A stretch of DNA of 64,000 nucleotides, taken from Flavobacterium cyclinae. GTDB lineage: Bacteria; Bacteroidota; Bacteroidia; Flavobacteriales; Flavobacteriaceae. A program made the position numbers and the translations under genes. Position 1 is the stretch's first letter. Every line of letters begins with the position of its first letter. This document shows positions 1 through 8,178 of the stretch, one piece after another. The notes beneath the pieces are model-generated. The model saw only the letters and a program-made list of their open reading frames with translations. It did no database searches and was not told the origin of the DNA. The stretch spans positions 2,542,001-2,606,000 of the forward strand of contig NZ_CP089095.1 in assembly GCF_021172145.1 (NCBI RefSeq), read 5' to 3'.

Positions 1-402
1 AATACCTTTGAAAAAAATAAAACTCACCAAAGCATATATTAATCCACTAGCGCCAATATGATAACTTGGTCTTCCCAATAACCAAGTTCCTAATCCTGAA
101 AAGAGAATTCCTAAAAACAAAACCACGAACGATTGCTCTTTGTAGAAATATCTCAATATTGGCAACAACACTAATAAAGCAACGGAATTATTTGCCAAAT
201 GCTCAATATCGCCATGTAAAAATGGACTAAATAGAATGCCTTTTAATCCATACACTTCTCTTGGATAAATTCCAAAATGCGACAAATTATGCTGAAATTG
301 CAATTCGTACCAAAAAACCAACCATAAAGTCAACACCAAAAATAACGGCAATAAAATGACTGCTTTTGTGAACTGAAAAGGATTATCGTGTTGTTTTTCC
401 AT
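1..402 (-). CDS. Rhomboid family intramembrane serine protease (partial, C-terminus outside window)
   Basis: The reading frame starts at an ATG on the minus strand at 402 and runs off the left edge, so only the first 134 residues are visible. They hold an N-terminal membrane segment, then an HGDIEHLANN stretch, which matches the conserved H-x(n)-H-x-x-N region of rhomboid transmembrane helix 2. Near the window edge, GASG matches the GxSG motif that carries the catalytic serine. The catalytic histidine of a later helix would lie outside the window. Rhomboids cleave membrane proteins within the bilayer; the substrate cannot be inferred here. The gene is divergent from rarA. The family call is firm; function beyond that is unknown. 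Confidence 0.82.
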   Translation of the reverse strand, partial: MEKQHDNPFQFTKAVILLPLFLVLTLWLVFWYELQFQHNLSHFGIYPREVYGLKGILFSPFLHGDIEHLANNSVALLVLLPILRYFYKEQSFVVLFLGILFSGLGTWLLGRPSYHIGASGLIYALVSFIFFKGI

Positions 403-460
403 ATTGAATCGAACTCAAAGATAAAGCCAAAAAGATAATTATGAAATTATGGCAGACTTA

Positions 461-605
461 TTAAAACACATAGACACATAAGTTTGACTTTGGCTTAAAA
501 AGGCGTTACACTTGACATAGTTCAAAAAGCAAAATCTATATAATCTTAAATTAATGAAATGCCTTTAATCAATAATTTCTAAACCTATGTTTCTATGTGG
601 TAAAA
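461..605. repeat. MITE-like imperfect inverted repeat in the rhomboid-rarA spacer
   Basis: The arm at about 464-485 (core CACATAGACACATA) is the near reverse complement of the arm at about 581-602 (core TATGTTTCTATGTG), with about three mismatches in 20. A second inner pair (AAAAAGGCGTT near 498-508, AATGCCTTTAA near 558-568) extends the pairing. The whole 145-bp unit could fold into a long imperfect hairpin and carries no ORF. It resembles a non-autonomous palindromic element, but mobility is an inference. Confidence 0.5.
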
Positions 606-623
606 ATCTAAAAAAGAATCGCA

Positions 624-631
624 TATTTTTG
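624..631 (+). promoter_or_regulatory. Probable -7 promoter element of rarA
   Basis: TATTTTTG matches the Bacteroidota -7 consensus TAnnTTTG and ends 12 bases before the rarA ATG. No convincing TTG is present at the expected -33 distance, so only the -7 half is supported. Confidence 0.4.
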
Positions 632-643
632 TAATTTTACGTC

Positions 644-1921
644 ATGAATCAACCATTAGCCGAACGCATTCGCCCACAACAATTATCGGATTACATCAGC
701 CAATTGCATTTAGTTGGACCTGAAGGGTCGTTAACACAACAAATTGCCAAGGGATTAATACCGAGTTTGATTTTATGGGGACCACCAGGAACCGGAAAAA
801 CCACCTTGGCGCAAATCATGGCACAAGAAAGCAAACGTCCGTTTTACCAACTGAGTGCGATACATTCTGGTGTGAAAGACATTCGTGAAGTAATTGAAAA
901 AGCGAAACAAAGTAGTGGTTTATTTACAGCCAAAAATCCGATTTTGTTTATTGATGAGATTCATCGTTTTTCAAAATCCCAACAAGATTCTTTATTGTCA
1001 GCGGTGGAAAAAGGTTGGGTTACTTTGATTGGTGCTACTACAGAAAATCCAAGTTTTGAGGTTATCCCCGCTTTATTGTCAAGATGTCAGGTTTATGTTT
1101 TAAATGCGTTTACCAAAGACGATTTGGAAGGCTTACTACATCGCGCTATGAAAACCGATGTGGAACTTCTAAAAAAAGAAATCCATTTAAAAGAAACTGA
1201 AGCATTAATGCGTCTTTCAGGTGGCGATGGAAGAAAGTTATTGAATATTTTCGAATTGGTAGTTAATGCAACTGACGGTGATACAATTGAAATTACCAAT
1301 GATAAAGTAATGCAATTGGTGCAAAAAAATACGGTGTTGTATGACAAAACTGGCGAGCAACATTACGATATAGTTTCTGCTTTCATCAAATCAATTCGAG
1401 GAAGCGACCCAAATGGTGCGGTGTATTGGTTAGCTCGAATGATTGAAGGTGGCGAAGATGTAAAATTCATTGCGAGAAGAATGCTGATTTTAGCTAGTGA
1501 AGATATTGGAAATGCCAATCCAACAGCTTTGATTATGGCGAATAATACGTTTCAAGCGGTAACTACAATTGGCTATCCTGAAAGTAGAATTATTTTGAGT
1601 CAATGTGCGATTTATTTAGCAACCTCTGCCAAAAGTAATGCAAGTTATATGGCAATTGGAAAAGCACAACAAATTGTAAAACAAACAGGCGATTTACCAG
1701 TTCCTATTCATTTACGTAATGCACCTACCAAATTAATGAAAGAATTAGGTTATGGCGAAGAGTATAAATACTCACATGATTTCCCAAATAACTTTGCGGA
1801 ACAAGAATTTTTACCAACTGAAATTTCAGAAACAAAATTCTTTGAACCAGGAGAAAATGCACGCGAAAAAGAATTACGTCAGTTTTTAAAGAATCGATGG
1901 AAAGACAAGTATGGCTATTGA
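644..1921 (+). CDS. rarA: Replication-associated recombination protein A (RarA/MgsA), AAA+ ATPase
   Basis: The 425-residue protein has the RarA layout. Walker A is GPPGTGKTT (about residues 46-54), Walker B is FIDEIHRF (about 102-109), and GATTENPSFEV is sensor 1. A C-terminal tetramerisation region contains the family-typical GSDPNGAVYWLARM and ASEDIGNANP segments. RarA acts at stalled replication forks and is related to clamp-loader ATPases. The ATG at 644 is preceded by a TAnnTTTG element with a short leader. The stop codon lies inside the start of a 7-bp tandem repeat. Length and motifs are complete. Confidence 0.95.
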   Translation: MNQPLAERIRPQQLSDYISQLHLVGPEGSLTQQIAKGLIPSLILWGPPGTGKTTLAQIMAQESKRPFYQLSAIHSGVKDIREVIEKAKQSSGLFTAKNPILFIDEIHRFSKSQQDSLLSAVEKGWVTLIGATTENPSFEVIPALLSRCQVYVLNAFTKDDLEGLLHRAMKTDVELLKKEIHLKETEALMRLSGGDGRKLLNIFELVVNATDGDTIEITNDKVMQLVQKNTVLYDKTGEQHYDIVSAFIKSIRGSDPNGAVYWLARMIEGGEDVKFIARRMLILASEDIGNANPTALIMANNTFQAVTTIGYPESRIILSQCAIYLATSAKSNASYMAIGKAQQIVKQTGDLPVPIHLRNAPTKLMKELGYGEEYKYSHDFPNNFAEQEFLPTEISETKFFEPGENAREKELRQFLKNRWKDKYGY

Positions 1922-1955
1922 TTAGTGATTAGTGATTAGTGATTAGTGATTAGTG
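1920..1955. repeat. Heptamer tandem repeat, unit GATTAGT, about 5 copies
   Basis: Five perfect copies of GATTAGT plus one base start within the rarA stop codon and fill most of the gap to the convergent gene ending at 1978. This is the most perfect of the period-7 spacer arrays in the window. Confidence 0.9.
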
Positions 1956-1977
1956 CAAAATTACTTTTTACTTTTTA

Positions 1978-2703
1978 CTAAAACTTAACCTCTACTTGCT
2001 CCGAAACTAATTTTTCACTTTCATAGTATTCGAAAAACCAACTGTTATTTTTCTTTAATAAAACTCCAGATAAAGTTCCTTTTTGAGCAATAAAGACGTT
2101 TTCTAAAGAAGAAGCTTTTACAATCATTATAGTTTTTGGTTCAGCATCTACCAATTTAAATCCATTTGCTATTGGAATAGCAAAAAGTTGACTTTCAGTA
2201 ACTGCTGTTGGATTAGCTTTAGGTTTATCTTCCGAAATAACTACTACAACAGGCACTTCCACAGATTCAATCACTTCGATTTCTTTTGGTTTAAAATCCA
2301 AAAGGCCTCTCATACTTATTAATGCAGCTCTAAAAGATTCTTTATAAGCCTTTTCGTATTCTTTATCTCTAGATTCTCCTTGTTTACTGGTTACTATAGT
2401 TTTGTTTTGACAATCTTTTAATTCAAATAGAATTTTTGTATACAACATATTGCTCTTTTCTATAACATTTAAAAATAGTCCAGAACATCTGTTAGCAGCT
2501 AAATCAGAAGGAAATTCTTCAGTATCATAAACTACAGTGAAACCTTCACTTTCAAAAAACGATTTTGTAATAGCATTCAAATTGTATTTGTTTTCTTCCT
2601 TAAAAAAATGAAATTTTTTAGGTACAATTACATATTTATAACTTTCTTGACCTAATGAAAACAAACTCATAAATAAAACCAATAACAAAACTATTTTTTT
2701 CAT
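1978..2703 (-). CDS. Exported hypothetical protein
   Basis: The 241-residue protein has a clear signal peptide (MKKIVLLLVLFMSLFSLGQ, about residues 1-19) and is otherwise soluble and charged. No lipobox cysteine or recognised domain was seen. A middle stretch rich in Val and Pro (about residues 145-170) may be a linker between two small domains. It starts two bases after the stop of the HAD phosphatase gene on the same strand, so the two are very likely co-transcribed. Location is probably periplasm or outer membrane. Function unknown. Confidence 0.75.
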   Translation of the reverse strand: MKKIVLLLVLFMSLFSLGQESYKYVIVPKKFHFFKEENKYNLNAITKSFFESEGFTVVYDTEEFPSDLAANRCSGLFLNVIEKSNMLYTKILFELKDCQNKTIVTSKQGESRDKEYEKAYKESFRAALISMRGLLDFKPKEIEVIESVEVPVVVVISEDKPKANPTAVTESQLFAIPIANGFKLVDAEPKTIMIVKASSLENVFIAQKGTLSGVLLKKNNSWFFEYYESEKLVSEQVEVKF

Positions 2704-2705
2704 CT

Positions 2706-3398
2706 TTATAATATATTTTTTAATTCTAATAAATGTGTTACTTGAAAAACAGGTCTTTCAACTTTTATATTTTGTTCATTAAAAAAAACTGCATCTATTC
2801 CTGCTTCTTGTGCTCCAATGATATCCGCTTCGAAACTATCTCCAATCATCAAACTTTCTTCTTGTGAAGCTTTAGCCAAAGATAAGGCAAAATCAAATAT
2901 GTTGCGATGCGGTTTTTTAAATCCTGCCATTTCTGAATTGGTAATGGTTTCAAAATAATGATCAATTTTGGAATTTTTCATTTTCTTGGTTTGAACCGAC
3001 GCAAAGCCATTCGTTATTATATGCAATTGATATTTAGGCTTTAGATAATCTAATAACTCAATTGCACCATCAAACAAATGATTAAACTCAGGTAAATATT
3101 TGATGTATTCTTCGGATAAATGATGAATCATTTCGTCTGAAACTTCAAAATGTAACGCATCAAAAACATCTTTTAAACGATAATAACGTAAGTCCTCGTG
3201 TGAGATTTGATTCACTTGATACAATTTCCAATAATGTTGGTTTCTTGGAATATAAATATTTAGAAAATCTGATAATTCAATTTCAAATCCTTGTTGTTTG
3301 AATATAGCATCAAAAGCAAAAGCAGAATTTTTATCAAAATCCCAAAGTGTATGATCTAAATCGAAAAAGAGATGTTTTTTATGTTGGAATGAATGCAA
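2706..3398 (-). CDS. HAD-superfamily hydrolase, YjjG-type noncanonical pyrimidine nucleotidase
   Basis: The 230-residue protein shows the HAD motifs in order. Motif I is FFDLDHTLWDF (about residues 11-21; nucleophile and acid/base Asp). Motif II is IITNGF (about 127-132). Motif III is the Lys in GFKKPH. Motif IV is GDSFEADIIGA (about 185-195). The alpha-helical cap between motifs I and II and the DHTLWDF wording are typical of the YjjG branch, which dephosphorylates noncanonical pyrimidine nucleotides. The exact substrate is inferred from the family. It is the first gene of a two-gene unit with the exported protein ending at 1978. Confidence 0.85.
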   Translation of the reverse strand: MHSFQHKKHLFFDLDHTLWDFDKNSAFAFDAIFKQQGFEIELSDFLNIYIPRNQHYWKLYQVNQISHEDLRYYRLKDVFDALHFEVSDEMIHHLSEEYIKYLPEFNHLFDGAIELLDYLKPKYQLHIITNGFASVQTKKMKNSKIDHYFETITNSEMAGFKKPHRNIFDFALSLAKASQEESLMIGDSFEADIIGAQEAGIDAVFFNEQNIKVERPVFQVTHLLELKNIL

Positions 3399-3423
3399 TG
3401 TTATATGTTTGAATGATTAAAAA

Positions 3424-3443
3424 AAGCCCAAACGAATGGGCTT
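3424..3443 (-). terminator. Rho-independent terminator after the ABC/DUF3299 operon
   Basis: AAGCCCA and TGGGCTT form a 7-bp stem. On the minus strand it is followed by a run of T (the A-run at 3418-3425). It lies six bases beyond the stop of the gene ending at 3449. Confidence 0.7.
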
Positions 3444-3448
3444 CAAAA

Positions 3449-3940
3449 TTATTTACTTTGAGAGATAATTACGGCGTCTTCGATATGGTAAATCCAATCT
3501 TCCACATCGGTTTCATTATATCTAAAAGTTCCTTTTAAGGTTACGTACGTATCGGTTTTTAACTTTGGAAAAGCACCACCTTTGAATTTGATACCTGCAA
3601 TTGTTTCTGGACCTGATTTTCCACAAAAGAAACAAGCAGCGAATACATTTTTACTCAACGCATAATTTTTGTTGTCAATTGGTACAATAAACCCGCTCAT
3701 AATAACCGGTTTCTTTTGCATCATCTTCAATTTCATGTTTACTTGTGGGAATTCTACTTCACCATAAGTAGCATGTTTTTTACGAATGTATTTGATGTCG
3801 CCTAACAATTTCCAAGTTAATGTATCAGCAGCTACTGATGTTTTATTAGCAACTTTTACACCCGAAGTTGTACTATCGGAAAAGCTCATCATCGAAATAA
3901 AAACGATTAAAGCTAAACTTAATTTAATATAATTACGCAT
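3449..3940 (-). CDS. DUF3299-like exported protein of the ABC operon
   Basis: The 163-residue protein has a signal peptide (about residues 1-22). Its core resembles the DUF3299 family: GFIVPIDN, then FAACFFCGKSGPET with a CxxC-type cysteine pair (about 103-106), then a small beta-rich OB-like tail (VTLKGTFRYNE). The cysteine pair suggests metal or redox chemistry in the periplasm. The start overlaps the end of the permease gene by 8 bases, so the two are translationally coupled. From memory, DUF3299 genes accompany ABC systems related to the Vibrio Zrg zinc transporter; the zinc link here is inference. Confidence 0.7.
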   Translation of the reverse strand: MRNYIKLSLALIVFISMMSFSDSTTSGVKVANKTSVAADTLTWKLLGDIKYIRKKHATYGEVEFPQVNMKLKMMQKKPVIMSGFIVPIDNKNYALSKNVFAACFFCGKSGPETIAGIKFKGGAFPKLKTDTYVTLKGTFRYNETDVEDWIYHIEDAVIISQSK

Positions 3941-5192
3941 TGGCTAATGTTTTTGAAATATTTAAATTGTATGCTTTTATAGCTGGAATTAACGCTGCAA
4001 TAAAGCCCACAAATATAGTTAGTAAAAATAAAGTTCCTTCTTTCTCCCAAATAAATTCGTATGGATTAAAACTCATTTTGAAATCTTCTTCGGCTGAGTT
4101 GGACAACATACTTAGTCCTACTCTACCTAAAATCGTACCAAAAATAAATCCAACCATACATAAAAGTAAACTTTCAATCATCACGACTTTTAAAAGCTGT
4201 AATCTTTTGGCTCCGTTGACACGCATTAAAGCAAACTCATTTTCGCGTTCTTTTAAAGTATTGTAAAGTGCGATGAAAATCGAAATTCCTGAAATCAACA
4301 TGATTCCGTATGCCAAATATTGTAAAGCTGAAATTCCAATTCCGAATAAAGAAAACAAACGATTTACCTCGATTGCAGGTGAAGCAACTTGCATTTTGGT
4401 GTTTTGTGCGATGATTCTTGGCCAAGTTACAATTCCCATTTTGTTACGAAATTTTAATAAAACCGCTGTGATTTCCATTCCAGGTTCATCTAAAGTCATG
4501 TCTGCTTCCTCGTGATGTACTTCACCTTCTACATGAACGTGACCTTCTTCTCCATGCGCTGGATTTTCTTCTTCACCATGGCTTCCGTGCATTTGCCATA
4601 CACTTGGAATCGTACATAAAATCAAATTATCGACCACTTTCCCGGTTGGTTTTGCAATTCCGACAATTTTATAGGCATAATGGTCATGAACTTCTCCTTC
4701 TGCCGCATCACCGTGTGAACCGAAGAACTCATCTCCAATTTTTAAACTCAATTTTTGTGCGATATCATTTCCAATTACGACTTCAAAATTCTTTTCAAAT
4801 AGTTGACCTTCCGAAATTTCGGCTCCATATTTTTCTAAATAATCGGGTGTTGTTCCTAAGATTTTATATCCACGGTAATTGTCGCCAAATGCTAATGGAA
4901 TTGCTTTTTGAACAAATGGATGTTGCATCCAAACTTTTGCCGAATCGTAACTAATATTTCCCGTTGGAGCATCCACTTGGTAAACCGAAGATAATATCAA
5001 TTGTAATGGACTTCCTTGTGCTCCCATTACTAAATCAACTCCATCAATGTTACTTGAAAATTTTTCTTCAAATTGTTTTTCGACCAAAACTAAAGTCGTA
5101 ATAATCGCGACACTTGAGGTTAGCAAAACAACACTCAAGATGGTATTTAATGGTTTGAACCATATATTTTTCCATGCTAATTTTGCTATCAT
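3933..5192 (-). CDS. MacB/FtsX-type ABC transporter permease with His-rich periplasmic insert
   Basis: The 419-residue protein has one N-terminal membrane helix (about 15-38), a large periplasmic domain, and three C-terminal helices with the FtsX-family signature ALMRVNGAKRLQLL. The periplasmic domain carries an unusual acidic and histidine-rich run at about residues 160-230 (blocks GSHGDAAEGEVHDHYA, MHGSHGEEENPAHGEEGHVH and GEVHHEEADM). Such runs typically bind Zn, Ni or Cu. The start overlaps the ATPase stop by 4 bases (ATGA), and the end overlaps the DUF3299-like gene. The fold and operon are firm; the metal role is inferred from composition. Confidence 0.88.
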   Translation of the reverse strand: MIAKLAWKNIWFKPLNTILSVVLLTSSVAIITTLVLVEKQFEEKFSSNIDGVDLVMGAQGSPLQLILSSVYQVDAPTGNISYDSAKVWMQHPFVQKAIPLAFGDNYRGYKILGTTPDYLEKYGAEISEGQLFEKNFEVVIGNDIAQKLSLKIGDEFFGSHGDAAEGEVHDHYAYKIVGIAKPTGKVVDNLILCTIPSVWQMHGSHGEEENPAHGEEGHVHVEGEVHHEEADMTLDEPGMEITAVLLKFRNKMGIVTWPRIIAQNTKMQVASPAIEVNRLFSLFGIGISALQYLAYGIMLISGISIFIALYNTLKERENEFALMRVNGAKRLQLLKVVMIESLLLCMVGFIFGTILGRVGLSMLSNSAEEDFKMSFNPYEFIWEKEGTLFLLTIFVGFIAALIPAIKAYNLNISKTLANA

Positions 5193-5818
5193 ATCAAGGT
5201 AATTTTATTGATAAATCTTTCTTTAATTCGGTTATCGTGCGTAACGATTAGCAAAGCAGCTTTGTATTCTTTTGACAAAGAAGTCAACAATTCGATTACT
5301 TTCTCCGCATTTTTATCATCTAAACTTGATGTGGGTTCGTCTGCCAATAACACTTTTGGTTCGTTCATTAACGCACGTGCTATCGAAACACGTTGTTGTT
5401 GACCAATACTTAATTGCGATGGCAATTTAGACGCTTGGTTTTCAATACCTAATTGTTCTAAAAGTTTTTTCGCTCGTTTGCTATGCTTTTTACCTGTTGC
5501 CAACCAACTTGCCATTTCCAAATTTTCCAAAACTGTCAAAGCGCCAATAAAATGCGATTTTTGAAAAACCACACCGATGTGCTTCCCACGAAATTTATCG
5601 GTTGCTTTTTCTGAAAGTGATACAATATCGGTTTTATCGATTTCGATTTCGCCTGTTTTTGGTTTTAACAATCCTGCTAAAATATGCAAATACGTAGTTT
5701 TCCCTTTTCCAGAATCACCTGTAATCAACAAAGTACTTCCTGCTTCACAATACAAATCAGGCATGTGGAAGAGTTGGTCTTTTGAGTAGGAAAAAGTGAT
5801 GTTTTTGGTGCTAATCAT
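5189..5818 (-). CDS. ABC transporter ATP-binding protein (LolD/MacB type)
   Basis: The 209-residue nucleotide-binding domain has Walker A GDSGKGKTT (about residues 34-42), Q-loop VFQKSHFIG, signature LSIGQQQRVSIARAL (about 135-149), Walker B VLLADEPTSSLDD and H-loop THD. It belongs to the LolD/MacB/FtsE class that pairs with FtsX-type permeases and drives periplasmic mechanotransmission rather than classical import. It is the first gene of a three-gene overlapping operon with the His-rich permease and the DUF3299-like protein. The substrate is not directly shown. Confidence 0.93.
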   Translation of the reverse strand: MISTKNITFSYSKDQLFHMPDLYCEAGSTLLITGDSGKGKTTYLHILAGLLKPKTGEIEIDKTDIVSLSEKATDKFRGKHIGVVFQKSHFIGALTVLENLEMASWLATGKKHSKRAKKLLEQLGIENQASKLPSQLSIGQQQRVSIARALMNEPKVLLADEPTSSLDDKNAEKVIELLTSLSKEYKAALLIVTHDNRIKERFINKITLI

Positions 5819-5897
5819 AGTTCATCGAACATTAATTTTAGTGTTGCAAGATAAGAAATTGGATAGAAAAATTTCTTAAATAATTTCTAATAAAAAA

Positions 5898-5925
5898 ACC
5901 TTGTGATTATGATTTATCACAAGGT
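5898..5925 (-). terminator. Rho-independent terminator of the superoxide dismutase gene
   Basis: ACCTTGTGAT pairs with ATCACAAGGT around a short loop and is followed on the minus strand by seven T. It lies just downstream of the stop at 5948. Confidence 0.85.
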
Positions 5926-5947
5926 ATTTATATTTTAATCTCAAATA

Positions 5948-6946
5948 TTATTCTTCATCATGAGTACACAATCCTACAATCGTATGAAAAGTATCGTGTA
6001 AACCGTTTAAAGCTTTAGTAATTTTTTCATCAGAAGCTTTAGCTTTTACTAATTTATCTAATGCTTTACTGTCTTTAGCCAATTTATTTACTGCAGCCAC
6101 AATTTCTTTTTTATTGAATTGCGCTGGAATTTTAGCCATTTTTAAAGCATTTGCTTTTTCAGCCATTTCAGCACTTCTTTCTTTGATTGGTTGTAAGTTT
6201 CCTTCTTCACTTGGATGGAAAGTTTGCGACATTACTTTATGAAAAGCTTTGATCTCTGGCCAAGAAGCAAAAGTATCTGGTTTTGGCATTGCTGCTTTGT
6301 ATCTTTTGCTAACTTCTGTCCAGTTTACTATATTCCATAAAGCAGATAAATAATCACCTCTTTTGTTTTGATATTTTAAGTAATATGCATGTTCCCAAAC
6401 GTCAATTCCAAAGATTGGAGTTCCTTTTACTTCTGCAATATCCATTAATGGATTGTCTTGATTTGGAGTTGAAATTACAACTAATTTTCCTTCTTTAGTA
6501 ACTACTAACCAAGCCCAACCAGAGCCAAAACGACTTGCTCCAGCCGTATTTAATTTCTCTTTCAAAACATCCAAACTTCCGAAAGTTTCATTAATAGCTT
6601 TTTCTAAATCAGCCGACATTTTAGTGTTTTTCTCAGGTGTTAAAACCGACCAAAATAGCTCATGATTATAATGTCCGCCACCGTTATTACGAACCGCTGC
6701 AGGCATTGTAGAAATCTTTGCAAAAATTTCGTTTAAGCTTAATTTTTCATCAGCTGTTCCTGCTAAAGCAGTATTTAAATTTTTAACATAAGCCGCATGA
6801 TGCTTGCTGTAATGAATTTCCATAGTTTGTGCATCTACAAATGGCTCCAATGCATTATAGGCATAAGGCAACGCTTTTTGTGTAAATTGAGCCGATGCTG
6901 TCAAAGTCACTAAAAGTGTAGCAACTAAAAGTTTTATGTTTTTCAT
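5948..6946 (-). CDS. Exported Fe/Mn superoxide dismutase with C-terminal extension
   Basis: The protein has 332 residues against about 200 for ordinary Fe/Mn SODs. After a signal peptide (about 1-19), the SOD domain shows the metal ligands: His in HYSKHH (about residue 45), His in YNHELFW (about 96), and Asp and His in DVWEHAYY (about 180 and 184). The AWNIVNW-like ending is LSALWNIVNW (about 203). An extra region from about 225 to 332 is helical and carries conserved-looking histidines in FHPSEEGNLQPI and LHDTFHTIVGLC. The enzyme would detoxify superoxide in the periplasm or outside the cell. Metal choice cannot be read here, and the extension's role is unknown. Confidence 0.92.
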   Translation of the reverse strand: MKNIKLLVATLLVTLTASAQFTQKALPYAYNALEPFVDAQTMEIHYSKHHAAYVKNLNTALAGTADEKLSLNEIFAKISTMPAAVRNNGGGHYNHELFWSVLTPEKNTKMSADLEKAINETFGSLDVLKEKLNTAGASRFGSGWAWLVVTKEGKLVVISTPNQDNPLMDIAEVKGTPIFGIDVWEHAYYLKYQNKRGDYLSALWNIVNWTEVSKRYKAAMPKPDTFASWPEIKAFHKVMSQTFHPSEEGNLQPIKERSAEMAEKANALKMAKIPAQFNKKEIVAAVNKLAKDSKALDKLVKAKASDEKITKALNGLHDTFHTIVGLCTHDEE

Positions 6947-7026
6947 AATATTTTAATTTTTGATAAAAATACGGCTTATCGATTAGATAAAAAATTAAGA
7001 ATTCTTAAAATTTCTATAATTGTTGG

Positions 7027-7254
7027 TTTAAACGCAAAGAGCGCAAAGTTTTTTCGCAAAGTTCGCAACGGAAAATAGTAATAAATGTGTTTAAAATAAA
7101 AATCATACAACACTCCTAATTCCGATAACTATAGGAACCTCAAGGGGACAATCCTTCTTTAAACTTTTTACTTAATCTTTTTTTTAAGATTCTTATAATT
7201 TTCAAGCATATACTTTTGCATTCTTTGCGAAAAACCTTCGCGCTCTTTGCGTTA
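7027..7254. repeat. MITE-like element with about 33-bp terminal inverted repeats
   Basis: The arm at 7027-7061 (core AACGCAAAGAGCGC) and the arm at 7223-7254 (core GCGCTCTTTGCGTT) are inverted copies. They differ at about two positions plus a one-base length change over some 33 bases. The 160 bases between them have no ORF. The 228-bp unit accounts for most of the 344-bp gap between sod and radC. Size, long terminal inverted repeats and lack of coding capacity fit a miniature inverted-repeat element. No transposase for it is in the window. Confidence 0.6.
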
Positions 7255-7290
7255 AAAATCAAGACATATGCAATTATTTGTTTAAAAAAA

Positions 7291-7974
7291 TCAAAAAATT
7301 CCTTCATCTTGAAAACTCAAATAGCCGTTTTCAGTAATAATAAGATGATCTAAAACCTGAATTTCTAAGGTTTGTCCTGCTTCTTTGATTCGTTTGGTTA
7401 TTTTTAAATCGGCTTCACTGGCGATTAATTTTCCTGAAGGGTGATTGTGGGAAAGGATTAAACCCGTTGCATTTTGTTCGAATGCCATTTTGAAAATTAA
7501 ACGAATATCTACAACTGTTCCGGTGATGCCGCCTTTCGAGAGTTGGGTTTTGTAGATGACTTTATTGGAGTTATTGAGATATAATACCCAAAATTCTTCG
7601 TGAGGCAACTCACCAATAATGGGCTGCATGATATCGAAAACCGCTTTGCTAGAAGTAATTTTTTTGAGTTCGACAGCCTCTTCAGCTCTTCGTCTTCTTC
7701 CTAATTCTAGTGCAGCAGCTATGGAAATAGCTTTGGCTTCACCAATTCCTTTGAATTGCATAAGTTGAGAAACCGACATCTTCCCTAAAGTAATCAGATT
7801 ATTTTCGGAGGAAGCTAAAATACGTTGGCACAATTGTACCGCACTCTCATTTCGAGAACCAGAACCAATTAATATAGCAAGTAATTCGGAATCAGATAAG
7901 GTAGATTTACCTTTAAGAAGAAATTTTTCACGTGGGCGATCGTCTTCGGCCCATTGATTGATTGGCGTGTACAT
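7291..7974 (-). CDS. radC: RadC family JAB-domain protein
   Basis: The 227-residue protein has the RadC architecture. The N-terminal half contains a helix-hairpin-helix-like segment (LMQFKGIGEAKAISIAAALELGR region, about residues 68-90). The C-terminal JAB/MPN metalloprotease-like domain has SHNHPSG (about 174-180) followed by SEAD, which gives the zinc ligands His-x-His and Asp. Despite the old DNA-repair name, the biochemical role of RadC is unsettled. It begins MYTPINQWAEDDRPREK, a typical RadC start. The gene stands alone on the minus strand, with a heptamer array upstream and a MITE-like element downstream. Confidence 0.93.
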   Translation of the reverse strand: MYTPINQWAEDDRPREKFLLKGKSTLSDSELLAILIGSGSRNESAVQLCQRILASSENNLITLGKMSVSQLMQFKGIGEAKAISIAAALELGRRRRAEEAVELKKITSSKAVFDIMQPIIGELPHEEFWVLYLNNSNKVIYKTQLSKGGITGTVVDIRLIFKMAFEQNATGLILSHNHPSGKLIASEADLKITKRIKEAGQTLEIQVLDHLIITENGYLSFQDEGIF

Positions 7975-8038
7975 AAAATTTTATTTTGGCGTTTATAAGA
8001 ACAAAAATAATTGAAAAAAACGAAATGGCAAAATTATT

Positions 8039-8109
8039 GATGGGTGATGGAAGATGGATGATGGATGATAGATGATGGGTGAAGGAAGTTGGAAGTTGGA
8101 AGTCGGAGG
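8039..8109. repeat. Heptamer tandem array, GAnGGAn-type units, about 10 copies
   Basis: Ten consecutive heptads keep exact 7-bp spacing while the unit drifts: GATGGAA, GATGGAT, GATGGAT, GATAGAT, GATGGGT, GAAGGAA, GTTGGAA, GTTGGAA, GTCGGAG. It lies between the divergent radC and DUF1287 genes. It has one strongly purine-rich strand. Confidence 0.85.
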
Positions 8110-8178
8110 ATATTTTTCAATTTTAGAAGGATTGATACTAAATTCAGTTGAAAATACGTTTTTATAAAAAATTAGCAC

